DNA of 64,000 nt from Bryobacteraceae bacterium CoA2 C42. GTDB taxonomy: Bacteria; Acidobacteriota; Terriglobia; Bryobacterales; Bryobacteraceae. The notes under the pieces are model-generated. The model searched no databases. It was not told the origin of the DNA and saw only the letters and a program-made list of their open reading frames with translations. Shown piece after piece: positions 46,017 to 54,217 of this stretch; position 1 is the first letter of the stretch; the number at the start of each line of letters is the position of its first letter. The translations under genes and the position numbers were made by a program. The DNA lies in assembly GCA_019931245.1 (NCBI GenBank), contig JAINDL010000042.1:1-64000 (forward strand), in the 5' to 3' direction.

Positions 46017-47089
46017 GCCGCCAGCCGCCCCGGCAGCACCTCCAGCCGCTCACCCGCCGCGTCCGGCTCAAACCGGACCACCGTCCGCGGCGCCACCCGC
46101 CCTTCCGCCACCATCGCCGCCAGCGGCTGCATCACAAACCGGTGCATCGTCCGCTTCAACTCCCGGGCCCCATACTCGACGCTCGTACCGTGCCGCAGAA
46201 GAAACTGCCGCGTCCGCTTCGGCACCTCCACCTGAAAGCTCCGCTCGCCCAGCCGCCGGTCCAAATGCTCCTGCAACCCGCGCACCTGCAACTCGAGAAT
46301 CTTCTCAAGCGCCGCCGCATCGAGCGACTGGTAGGTCAACATCAAGTCGATCCGGTTGATAAACTCGGGCGAAAACTTCCGCTTCACCGCCGCCACCGCC
46401 ACCGTCTCCAATCGCTTGGCCGCATTCCGCCCTCCGTCAATGGGGCGTGCGGCCGCACCCTCCGCCCGCCGCACCGTCGCCGTCTCCAGCCCAAACTCCG
46501 GCCGCAGCTCCCGCGCCATCTCCCGCGCTCCCAGGTTGCTCGTCAGAAAGATCAACGACCGCTCAAAGTTCACCGTCGAGTTGTCCCCCAGCCGCAGCGT
46601 CGCCTTGTCGAGCACTCCCAACAGCAGCCGCTGCAGCGACCCGGCCGCCTTCTCAATCTCGTCGAACAGCACAATCGACAGATTGTTCTCCTCGCTCATC
46701 ACCGCGTTCAGCTTCACCTGCGTCAACAGCGGCTGCGTCTCCCGATGGCCCAGGTATCCCGGCGGCGCCCCGATCAGCTTGGCCACCTCGTGCTCCATCT
46801 GATACTCCCCGCAGTCCACCCGCAGAACATTCTTCGCGCTGCCGTGTAACACCTCAGCCAGAGCCTCCACCGTCCGCGTCTTCCCCGTACCCGTCGGTCC
46901 AAGCAGAAGGAAAACCCCAATCGGCCGCCCCTCCGGCGATAAGCCGGCCTGATACATCTGAATGTACGGGATGATCGCGTCGAGACTCTCCGGCTGACCG
47001 ATAACACGTTCAGCGAGCTCAGCCGCCATCCTGGCGCCCCGCGGATTCAACGCGGGTTTTTTCTTGCGGGCAGGCAGTAGGTTCTTCAC
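46013..47089 (-). CDS. Stand-alone Clp-like AAA+ ATPase (single D2-type module)
   Basis: This 358-residue protein starts at GTG 47089. Walker A is GPTGTGKT (64-71), the pore loop GAPPGYLGHRE matches the D2 loop of ClpA/ClpB, Walker B is VLFDEIEKA (140-148), sensor 1 is LIFLTSNLGAREMA, the arginine finger is in KFSPEFINRIDLML, and sensor 2 is in VEYGARELKRTMHRFV. It lacks the Clp N-domain, the D1 module, the ClpB middle coiled coil and the ClpX zinc domain. An extra stretch rich in Arg/Ala/Gly (about 200-225) interrupts the core. Its clients are unknown; no ClpP is adjacent. Confidence 0.87.
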   Translation of the reverse strand: MKNLLPARKKKPALNPRGARMAAELAERVIGQPESLDAIIPYIQMYQAGLSPEGRPIGVFLLLGPTGTGKTRTVEALAEVLHGSAKNVLRVDCGEYQMEHEVAKLIGAPPGYLGHRETQPLLTQVKLNAVMSEENNLSIVLFDEIEKAAGSLQRLLLGVLDKATLRLGDNSTVNFERSLIFLTSNLGAREMARELRPEFGLETATVRRAEGAAARPIDGGRNAAKRLETVAVAAVKRKFSPEFINRIDLMLTYQSLDAAALEKILELQVRGLQEHLDRRLGERSFQVEVPKRTRQFLLRHGTSVEYGARELKRTMHRFVMQPLAAMVAEGRVAPRTVVRFEPDAAGERLEVLPGRLAA

Positions 47090-47148
47090 GATTCAAACTA
47101 TACACCCACGCCACCAAACAACCCGGTTGCGAAGCCCTCTCCCAGTGC

Positions 47149-47167
47149 CACTTTGTGGAACAAAGTG
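47149..47167. promoter_or_regulatory. 8-bp palindrome between wecB and the AAA+ gene
   Basis: CACTTTGT, GGA, ACAAAGTG is a perfect inverted repeat 6 bp after the wecB stop and 60 bp before the AAA+ start. It has no T-tract on the downstream (minus) side, so it fits an operator better than an intrinsic terminator. A TATAGT near 47096-47101 could be the -10 of the AAA+ gene. Both readings are tentative. Confidence 0.4.
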
Positions 47168-47173
47168 AAAACT

Positions 47174-48310
47174 TTATCTGCTGAAGAATGAATAAGTTGC
47201 GTCAGCTATCCGCTCGCTGGAGCGCCCATCGCCATATGGGTTGTGAACGAGCGCCATCGCCTCGCGTATTTTCGGGTCATTCAGCAGCCGGCAAGCCTCG
47301 GACACGATCCTCTCACGGTTCGTCCCCACCAACTTCACCGTCCCCGCCGCCACCGCCTCCGGCCGCTCCGTCTTCTCCCGCAATACCAGAATCGGCTTGC
47401 CGAGCGATGGCCCCTCCTCCTGCACCCCGCCCGAGTCGGTGATCAACAGATAGGAGCGCCGCATCAGGTCGACGAAAGCCACGTAATCGAGCGGCGCAAT
47501 GCGGTGAATGTTCGGCCGCCCGGCCAGTAGCCGGTCTACCGGATCCCGCACGTTCGGGTTCGGGTGCACGGGGTAGACAATCGCCACGTCCGGACGGTTG
47601 GCCAACTCCGCCAGCGCCTCGCAGATCTGCGTAAAGCCGGTGCCAAAGCTCTCCCGCCGGTGCGCCGTGACGACAATCAGCTTCCTCGCCGGGTCAAGCC
47701 AGCTCCAATCCACCCCGGCGCTCATCGTGCCCGCCTCAAGCCCCCGTTTGACGTGCAGCACGGCGTCAATGCCCGTATTCCCCGTCACCCAAATGCGGTC
47801 TTCCGCCACCCCCTCCCGCCGCAAATTCTCCGCCGCCCACGCCGTCGCCCCAAAATGCAGCTCCGCCAACCGCCCGGTCAGCACCCGGTTCATCTCCTCG
47901 GGAAACGGCTGCGCCAAGTCGCCCGTCCGCAGCCCGGCTTCAATGTGCCCCACCGGCACCCGCGCATAAAAAGCCGCCAGCGCCCCGCACAGCGTCGTGG
48001 TCGTGTCGCCCTGTACAAACGCGATCTCCGGCTTCCAACCGTCAGCCCCGGTCAGCACCGGCTCGAGCGCCGCCATCATCCGCGCCGTCGATTGGAACAG
48101 TGTCTGGCCCGGCTGCATCAGGTTTAGGTCGTAGTCCGGCTTCACCCCGAAGGCGCCCAACACCTGATCGAGCATCCCCCGGTGCTGCGCCGTGACACAG
48201 ACCCTCACCTCGAAACGCTCCGGCTGGCTCTGAAAGTACAGCACCACCGGGCACAGCTTGATCGCCTCCGGCCGGGTACCAAACAGGAAAAGAACGCGGA
48301 CCGTCTGCAC
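47174..48310 (-). CDS. wecB: UDP-N-acetylglucosamine 2-epimerase (non-hydrolysing)
   Basis: The enzyme makes UDP-ManNAc for surface polysaccharide. The 378 residues begin MQTVRVLFLFGTRPEAIKLC and include GDTTTTLCGALAAFYARVPV, GHIEAGLRTGDLAQPFPEEM, VTAHRRESFGTGF, YPVHPNPNVRDPV and ITDSGGVQEEGPSLGKPILV, all family signatures. The next enzyme of the pathway (wecC) is not next to it. infA ends 10 bp upstream on the same strand, so wecB may be read from the infA promoter. Confidence 0.95.
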   Translation of the reverse strand: MQTVRVLFLFGTRPEAIKLCPVVLYFQSQPERFEVRVCVTAQHRGMLDQVLGAFGVKPDYDLNLMQPGQTLFQSTARMMAALEPVLTGADGWKPEIAFVQGDTTTTLCGALAAFYARVPVGHIEAGLRTGDLAQPFPEEMNRVLTGRLAELHFGATAWAAENLRREGVAEDRIWVTGNTGIDAVLHVKRGLEAGTMSAGVDWSWLDPARKLIVVTAHRRESFGTGFTQICEALAELANRPDVAIVYPVHPNPNVRDPVDRLLAGRPNIHRIAPLDYVAFVDLMRRSYLLITDSGGVQEEGPSLGKPILVLREKTERPEAVAAGTVKLVGTNRERIVSEACRLLNDPKIREAMALVHNPYGDGRSSERIADATYSFFSR

Positions 48311-48320
48311 GGGGACCGGC

Positions 48321-48539
48321 CTACTTGTGACGATACGTGATGCGGCCTTTGGTCAGATCGTACGGGGACATCTCCAGCGTCACCCGGTCGCCCGCCAGCA
48401 CCCGGATCCGGTTGCGGCGCAATTTGCCCGCCAAATGGGCCAGCACAATCTTCTCCTGGTCCAATTGCACACTGAACAATCCACTGGGAAACTTCTCAAC
48501 TACGGTGCCGGTGACTTCGATGCTATCTTCTTTACTCAT
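48321..48539 (-). CDS. infA: Translation initiation factor IF-1
   Basis: ATG 48539 gives 72 residues starting [20 protein letters not shown], with [20 protein letters not shown] and [11 protein letters not shown], the complete OB-fold IF-1. The frame is open 10 codons further upstream, but these do not match the family. A TATACT hexamer (minus strand, 48562-48557) about 18 bp before the start could be its -10. The gene lies apart from the ribosomal-protein operons where infA often sits, so the genome may hold another copy. Confidence 0.96.
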   Translation of the reverse strand: MSKEDSIEVTGTVVEKFPSGLFSVQLDQEKIVLAHLAGKLRRNRIRVLAGDRVTLEMSPYDLTKGRITYRHK

Positions 48540-48582
48540 TCGCCTCTCAACTCTACAGTATAGTCTCAAAAAATTTGCCGGG

Positions 48583-49464
48583 GTGAACTATCCGGAAACC
48601 AGCGACCGGCCGGGCGCGATCCCGTATAATGAAGCCCAGAACCATCCCTTGCAAGGCAAACGAATTCTCATCACCGGAGCCGGCCGCGGTATCGGCAAGC
48701 GCCTCGCCATCGGACTCGCCTCGAAGGGCGCCATCGTCGGCCTGGTCGCCCGCACCAAGGCCGAAATCGATCTCGCCCATCTCGAAATTCAGCACGCCGG
48801 CGGCGTCTCCCTCCGGCTGCCCGGCGATGTACGGGAACTCGATCGCATGGTCATGGCGGCCGAACGCATGCGCGCCAGCTTCGGAGGTACCGATATTCTG
48901 ATCTGCGCCGCCGGCGTTCAGGGACCCATCGGCCTCATGCACGAAGCCGAAACCCGCGCCTGGCGCGAAACTTTCGAAACCAACGTCTTCGGCGTCATGC
49001 ACGCCTGTCGCGCCGTCCTCCCGGAGATGGTCCAGCGCCGCGCCGGCAAAATCATCGTCGTCTCCGGCGGCGGTTCGCTCACCCCCCGGCCCCACTTCTC
49101 GGCCTACGCGGCCTCGAAGGCCGCCGTCGTCCGGTTTGTGGAGACCATCGCCTCCGAGTACGCCGAGCATAACGTCCAGGCGAACTGCCTCGCCCCCGGC
49201 GGCACTTACACCAACATGACCGACGAAATCCTCGCCGCCGGCGAACATCGGGCCGGCTGGAAGGAGATCGAGGACGCCCGCCAAGTCCGCATGACCGGCG
49301 GCGTCCCCCTCGAAAAACAGCTCCAACTGGCCGTGTTTCTCTCAAGCGAAGATTCCAATCACGTCTCCGGTAAGCTACTCCGCTACGACGATGACTGGAA
49401 GAAGCTCGCCCGCGGCTCCGTTAGTCCCGAGTTATACACCTTACGGCGCATCACCAAGAGCTGA
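48583..49464 (+). CDS. Short-chain dehydrogenase/reductase (SDR)
   Basis: The classical SDR motifs are [20 protein letters not shown] (NAD(P) site), [14 protein letters not shown] (NAG equivalent), [20 protein letters not shown] with the Tyr-x3-Lys motif YAASK, and [16 protein letters not shown]. The 293-residue version begins at GTG 48583. A TTG at 48649 just before QGKRILITG is also possible, and a TATAAT at 48624-48629 would then be the -10. The substrate is unknown. It diverges from infA and converges with the DUF1080 gene. Confidence 0.87.
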   Translation: MNYPETSDRPGAIPYNEAQNHPLQGKRILITGAGRGIGKRLAIGLASKGAIVGLVARTKAEIDLAHLEIQHAGGVSLRLPGDVRELDRMVMAAERMRASFGGTDILICAAGVQGPIGLMHEAETRAWRETFETNVFGVMHACRAVLPEMVQRRAGKIIVVSGGGSLTPRPHFSAYAASKAAVVRFVETIASEYAEHNVQANCLAPGGTYTNMTDEILAAGEHRAGWKEIEDARQVRMTGGVPLEKQLQLAVFLSSEDSNHVSGKLLRYDDDWKKLARGSVSPELYTLRRITKS

Positions 49465-49470
49465 GTGTCG

Positions 49471-50172
49471 TCACGGCAGCGGAGCCGCGCTCTGCTCCGG
49501 CGCTGTCACGCCCGGCGGCAGCTCGAGAATCCGGATGTTCCGAAAGTGAATCTTCGCGCCCTCGCTCTCAAGGCACAGATAGCCCTTTTTTTGGGATGAT
49601 TTCGCAATCCCGTTTACAAACTTCCCGTTGATCGCCAGCTTAATCACCCCGTCCACCGCCACCACATCGTAAGTGTTCCACTGCCCCCGCGGCAGGCAGC
49701 GCATCTCCACCGACCGGCTCCGCGCCGCCCGCGGATTGTCCGCCACCGTCGTCACCCCGCCCACCCCGAACAACTCTCCGCTTACATACGAATCGGTCGG
49801 CATCACCCCGTCGCGCATGTTCAGCTTCGGCCAGTCGAGCTCCAGCATCTGCACCTCCACCCCGTCCGGCAGCCGGTTCTTCTCCCCCGGACGCGCCCCG
49901 CTCCAGACAAACACCCCGCTGTTGCCCCCCGGTTCGGTATGCATCCACTCAATGTGCAGAATGAAGTTCTCATACATCCGGTCGCTCCGCATCACCCCAA
50001 TCGGCTTGCCCTTGCAGACCAACTCCCCATTCTCCACCGACCACGTGTCCGGGTCCGTGTTCACGTTCACCCATCCCGTCAGATCCTTCCCGTTGAACAG
50101 ATCCCGGAACGCCAGCGGCGGGTCCGCCCCCCAGGCAAGCGCCGCGCAAAAGAAAACAGTCAGCAGTTTCAT
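49471..50172 (-). CDS. Secreted DUF1080 (3-keto-disaccharide hydrolase-like) protein
   Basis: This 233-residue protein has a signal peptide ([15 protein letters not shown]). The DUF1080 lectin-like fold shows [59 protein letters not shown] and [20 protein letters not shown]. The family is abundant in Acidobacteria and Planctomycetes, and some members cleave 3-keto-glycosides. A secreted role in sugar degradation fits the Gfo/Idh proteins that could make 3-keto sugars, but direct linkage is not shown. Confidence 0.9.
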   Translation of the reverse strand: MKLLTVFFCAALAWGADPPLAFRDLFNGKDLTGWVNVNTDPDTWSVENGELVCKGKPIGVMRSDRMYENFILHIEWMHTEPGGNSGVFVWSGARPGEKNRLPDGVEVQMLELDWPKLNMRDGVMPTDSYVSGELFGVGGVTTVADNPRAARSRSVEMRCLPRGQWNTYDVVAVDGVIKLAINGKFVNGIAKSSQKKGYLCLESEGAKIHFRNIRILELPPGVTAPEQSAAPLP

Positions 50173-50193
50173 TTTTACCTACGATAATAGGTC

Positions 50194-51234
50194 ATGCGGC
50201 GTTTGGCTACCCTCCTGTCCATCCTCGCTCTGTTTTGTCTTCCCGCCCGCACCCTCAACCGCGCCGAATTCGCCACTCTCATCGCCCAACTCTCCGAGCC
50301 CGAAGGCTACTTCGACACCGACAACCTCATCTCGAACGAGTCCACTTTCCTCACCGTCGCCGGCCATCTCCGCGCCCTCCCGCGCGGCGGCGTCTATCTC
50401 GGCGTCGGCCCCGACCAGAACTACTCCTACATCGCCCACCTCCGCCCTCAACTCGCTTTTCTCGTCGATATCCGCCGCGGTAACCTCCTCGAACATCTCC
50501 TGTTCCGCGACCTGTTCGCCCGCTCCCGCAACCGCCTAGAATACCTCTGCCTCCTCCTCGGCCGCGCCCTCCCCCCCGACCTCTCCGCCTGGGACCCTAA
50601 GCCCGTCGCCGACCTCGTCCGCTATCTCGACCGGGCCCCCCGCCAAACCCGTTCCACCTCCCTTGCCGACTCCGGCCTCCCCCTCTCCCCCGCCGACCGC
50701 CGAACCATCGCCTCCTTCCACCAGCGCTTCCAGGCCGACGGCCTCGATCTTCGCTTCAACTCCCACGGCCGCGAGCCCCGCCCCTACTATCCCCGCCTCC
50801 GCGACCTCGTTCTCGCCACCGACGCCGCCGGCCACCCCGCGAGCTACCTCGCCCGCGAAGACGACTTCCGCTACCTCCAGCAGATGCACCGCGAAAACCG
50901 CATACTCCCCGTCACCGGCAACCTCGCCGGCGAGAAAACCCTCGGCGCCATCGCCGCTCACCTCCGCCGCGAAAAGCTCTCCCTCGTCGCCATCTACACC
51001 TCCAACGTCGAACAGTACCTCTCCCGGGGCGGGGAACTCGACCGCTTCGCCGCCAACCTCGGCGCCTTTCCCCGCGCCCCCGGCGCTCTCGTGATCCGCA
51101 GCGGCATGGGCCCCTACGCCCGCGGCAACAACTACAGCGACCAGCTCGTCCAGCCCCTCGACGCCCTCCTCGCCGGCTACGCCGCGGGCCGTCTCCGTAC
51201 CTTCGCCGACCTCATCAACGCAAGCCAGCCCTAG
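50194..51234 (+). CDS. Conserved protein of unknown function (LIC_10091-like)
   Basis: This 346-residue protein has an N-terminal leader (MRRLATLLSILALFCLPART). Conserved-looking blocks are LSEPEGYFDTDNLISNESTF, GGVYLGVGPDQNYSYIAHLR, LAFLVDIRRGNLLEHLLFRD, AREDDFRYLQQMHRENRILP and TSNVEQYLSRGGELDRFAAN. I recall a similar uncharacterised family (LIC_10091) in Leptospira, Acidobacteria and Planctomycetes with methyltransferase-like topology (the VGPDQNYSYI and VDIRRGN segments would be motifs I and II). This is a memory-based match. It overlaps the PPK2 stop by 4 bp, tail to tail. Confidence 0.72.
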   Translation: MRRLATLLSILALFCLPARTLNRAEFATLIAQLSEPEGYFDTDNLISNESTFLTVAGHLRALPRGGVYLGVGPDQNYSYIAHLRPQLAFLVDIRRGNLLEHLLFRDLFARSRNRLEYLCLLLGRALPPDLSAWDPKPVADLVRYLDRAPRQTRSTSLADSGLPLSPADRRTIASFHQRFQADGLDLRFNSHGREPRPYYPRLRDLVLATDAAGHPASYLAREDDFRYLQQMHRENRILPVTGNLAGEKTLGAIAAHLRREKLSLVAIYTSNVEQYLSRGGELDRFAANLGAFPRAPGALVIRSGMGPYARGNNYSDQLVQPLDALLAGYAAGRLRTFADLINASQP

Positions 51235-52292
51235 CCATCCAGCGTCAACCCGCCTCGCATCTCCCCCCGCTCGTACACCAGATTCGCCCGCCCCACCAGC
51301 AGCGTATCCAGCCGCCCAATCGCCCGGACGTCTTTGTTCTGGTACGGCAATTGGTGTAAGACATAGCGCATGGCATGAATCCGAGCCCGCTTCTTGCAGT
51401 CGGATTTGATCACCGTCCACGGCGCCTCTTCGGTATCCGTGTAGAAGAACATCGCCTCTTTGGCCTTCGTGTATTCGTCCCACTTGCCGAGCGACGCCAG
51501 GTCAATCGGCGAAAGCTTCCACTGCTTGAGCGGATGCGTCTCCCGCTCCTTGAACCGCCGCCGCTGCTCCTCCTGGCTCACCGAAAACCATAGCTTGAAG
51601 AGATGAATCCCGCTCCGCACCAGGTTCCGCTCAAACTCCGGCGCCTGCCGCATGAACTCTTTGTACTCCTGATCTGTACAAAAGCCCATCACCCGCTCCA
51701 CCCCTGCCCGGTTGTACCACGACCGATCGAACAGCACGATCTCGCCCGCCGTCGGCAGCTGCGCGATGTAGCGCTGCAGATACCACTGGCCCTGCTCAAT
51801 CTCGCTCGGCTTCGACAGCGCCACCACCCGCGCGCCGCGCGGATTCAGGTGCTCCATGAAACGGCGAATCGTTCCCCCCTTACCCGCCGCATCCCGCCCT
51901 TCAAACAGAATCACCACCCGCTGCCCCGTCGCCTTCACCCACGCCTGCAGCTTCAACAACTCCACCTGCACGTGATACTTGTACCGCTCATAGTTCCGCC
52001 GCGACATCCGGTTCTTGTACGGGTACGCCCCGTCGAGCCAGTCCTCGGCTAACTCATCGTCCGGGTCGGTCGCGACCGCCGCCTCCACTTCGGGCCGCCG
52101 CCGCAGCGCCCGCTGCAGGTTATCCACCTCATCGGGCGAAGCGCCGCTGAGAATCGCGTCGATCTGGTCCTGCCGCGCCGTCGCGGCGATGTCTTCCATC
52201 ACCGCGCTCTGCGCCTCCTCAACCGAGGCAATCGCTTCGTGAATCGTTTCCGCCGCCGCGCTCGGGCGTTTGCGGGGAGTTCTGGTGGCCAT
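51231..52292 (-). CDS. ppk2: Polyphosphate kinase 2 (PPK2)
   Basis: The enzyme transfers phosphate between polyphosphate and nucleotides. The 353 residues have Walker A GRDAAGKGG (132-140), the FDRSWYNRAG segment (Asp189, Arg190; Walker B region), and lid residues in VSQEEQRRRFKERETHPLKQ. A roughly 85-residue acidic/helical N-terminal extension precedes the core. The one-domain layout fits class I (NDP-phosphorylating) or class III; which nucleotide it prefers is not decided here. It is the last gene of the enolase-Hsp70-glycosidase operon, starting 4 bp after the glycosidase stop. Confidence 0.92.
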   Translation of the reverse strand: MATRTPRKRPSAAAETIHEAIASVEEAQSAVMEDIAATARQDQIDAILSGASPDEVDNLQRALRRRPEVEAAVATDPDDELAEDWLDGAYPYKNRMSRRNYERYKYHVQVELLKLQAWVKATGQRVVILFEGRDAAGKGGTIRRFMEHLNPRGARVVALSKPSEIEQGQWYLQRYIAQLPTAGEIVLFDRSWYNRAGVERVMGFCTDQEYKEFMRQAPEFERNLVRSGIHLFKLWFSVSQEEQRRRFKERETHPLKQWKLSPIDLASLGKWDEYTKAKEAMFFYTDTEEAPWTVIKSDCKKRARIHAMRYVLHQLPYQNKDVRAIGRLDTLLVGRANLVYERGEMRGGLTLDG

Positions 52293-52296
52293 GGGG

Positions 52297-54207
52297 TTAG
52301 AGGAGCCGGGCGCCGGTCTTCGTGTCGAAAATCAGCGACGACCGGGGCGGGATCGTAAGCTCTATTTTACTCCCATTCCGCAGATGCACCCGCGCCGCCC
52401 CGCCGTCTTTGTCGTGAATCAGTAACAATCCCCCGCCCACGTGCACCGGACGGTCGCCGTCGACGTAGATATGCGCCCCGGCCGCCCGCAGCGCCTCCCG
52501 CCATGCGGCCGCGCCCTCAATCTGCCGGGTCTCCGCCGTCAGCTCGGCGGTAAATGCCGCGCTCAGCCGCTCACCGTCGCAGTAACCGGGCTTACCCTGG
52601 AAAATCACCTTCCGGCCCTTATCGAGTAACTCAGTCCGGATCCACCGCCGCTGCGCCGCCGAGAGCAGCCAAGTGTTGGCGAACACAATTACGGCATATC
52701 GCCCCAGGTCCATCGTAGGCAGGTCGGCCAGGTGGACTGTCTCAATCCCCGCCCCGCTGCGCCACGCCTCGCCCATCGTCCGGTTCACGGCAATCGGGTC
52801 CGTGTAGGGGTCCGTCTGCGCCGAATGCCCGGTGTAGTAGTAAACCTCGGTGTCAAAGACAAACAGCACGTCTCCGGCGGGCTCATAAGGCTGCGCGTGG
52901 TACTGCTCGAGCAGCGTCTTTAACTGCCTGATCTCCGCCATCAGCCGCGTGTCCATCCACCAGCCCGTCTGGTTCGCCGGGCCGAAATCGTAGAACCATA
53001 GCCCCATGCCCCGCGTGAAACTCTCGAGTACATTCCGCCGGATCACGGCAATGTCGGCCGCCACGTCCGTCAGGTTGAACGCCGTGTCCACGTTATTGAG
53101 CCATTTCCACGAAGGCGTCTGGTCCATCTCATCGAGAAACAGCTTTCCGTGAAAGCGAATCGACTCAATCAGCGCCCTGGTTATCCCCGATCCGCCTAAG
53201 TCCCGGTAGTTGGCCCCGTAAGCCTGCGGCGCGCTCAGATAATCCACCTCCTTCGCGGTCAGTACTTTCTGCAGGCTCAGATGGCCGCCCGTGGCCTGCC
53301 GCGCGAACATGGAAAAGAAGTAACCATAAAAGGTGCCCGCCAGAATCGGCCGCGGCCAGTTCTTCTTTACCACCCCGCAGAAGTATATAATCAGGTCGGC
53401 GACTAACTCTTGCTGATGGCGGTAGTAAGCAATCACCCGCCGCCGTTTGGCCGGGTCGCGAAAGTAACCGTCGTCCACCGCCGCCCGCTCCTCTACCGTC
53501 GGCGCCGGCCCGCCCAACAGCTTCCGCATCGGCGCGCTGTCGTCGGGTTCGTTTCGCATAAAGCCCCACTGGTGCCACTCCCCGTACACGCCGCAGCAGA
53601 CATGCACCCCCGCCAGCGCCGCCCCCTCCGGCGTTTTCGCCAGGCCGCGCAGCAGCTCCACGGTTTTGGCCGTCGCCATCGCCTTCCACTTTTCGCTCGC
53701 CAGGCTCACCCGCGGCGTCCGCCGCAGGTCGTCCATTAGAATCCGCACCGGCGTCGTGCGCTCGATCTTCTCAAGGTCGCCGTTCACGTACCGCACCAGC
53801 TCCTCGGGATGCTGCTCGGCCCACCATCCCGGTGCGTTCAAGTGCCACCGCAGCACGATGGCGGCCTCCGGGCACGCATCGAGCACCCCGCGCAGATGCC
53901 GCCGCACCAGCGCCAGATCAAGCGGCCCCTCTTTCGGCCAAACCAGTTCCAAAAACAGATCAATCTGAAACAGCCGGAAGCCCGCCGCCGTAAACGCCCG
54001 CAGGTTCCGCTGCGGCTCCTCCTCCCAAGTCCACCGCCCGCCGGGGCAGTCCGTCAAAGCGTAGAAACACGCATAAGTGGGCTTTCCGTTCACAAACAAC
54101 GTCGGCTTGTTGTTCCACGGCCCCACCCGGGCCTCCACCGGCCTGCCCCCCGCCGCTGTCAGCACGGACAACGAACAGGCCTGCAAAAACGCGCGTCGAT
54201 CCAACAT
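52297..54207 (-). CDS. GH42-like glycoside hydrolase with Tat-like leader
   Basis: ATG 54207 gives 636 residues starting MLDRRAFLQACSLSVLTAAG, a Tat-type leader. The frame upstream is a shadow of the Hsp70 gene. The central part is a TIM barrel of the GH42/beta-galactosidase-like type: FRLFQIDLFLELVWP, EAAIVLRWHLNAPGWWAEQH, GVHVCCGVYGEWHQWGF (probable acid/base Glu) and GKLFLDEMDQTPSWKW (probable nucleophile Glu). The end has a trimerisation-like domain (YAVIVFANTWLLSAAQRRWI, VHVGGGLLLIHDKDGGAARV). It is unusual to find a secreted glycosidase cotranscribed with a cytoplasmic Hsp70 (10-bp gap) and PPK2. Confidence 0.8.
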   Translation of the reverse strand: MLDRRAFLQACSLSVLTAAGGRPVEARVGPWNNKPTLFVNGKPTYACFYALTDCPGGRWTWEEEPQRNLRAFTAAGFRLFQIDLFLELVWPKEGPLDLALVRRHLRGVLDACPEAAIVLRWHLNAPGWWAEQHPEELVRYVNGDLEKIERTTPVRILMDDLRRTPRVSLASEKWKAMATAKTVELLRGLAKTPEGAALAGVHVCCGVYGEWHQWGFMRNEPDDSAPMRKLLGGPAPTVEERAAVDDGYFRDPAKRRRVIAYYRHQQELVADLIIYFCGVVKKNWPRPILAGTFYGYFFSMFARQATGGHLSLQKVLTAKEVDYLSAPQAYGANYRDLGGSGITRALIESIRFHGKLFLDEMDQTPSWKWLNNVDTAFNLTDVAADIAVIRRNVLESFTRGMGLWFYDFGPANQTGWWMDTRLMAEIRQLKTLLEQYHAQPYEPAGDVLFVFDTEVYYYTGHSAQTDPYTDPIAVNRTMGEAWRSGAGIETVHLADLPTMDLGRYAVIVFANTWLLSAAQRRWIRTELLDKGRKVIFQGKPGYCDGERLSAAFTAELTAETRQIEGAAAWREALRAAGAHIYVDGDRPVHVGGGLLLIHDKDGGAARVHLRNGSKIELTIPPRSSLIFDTKTGARLL

Positions 54208-54217
54208 AAGCCGTAGT

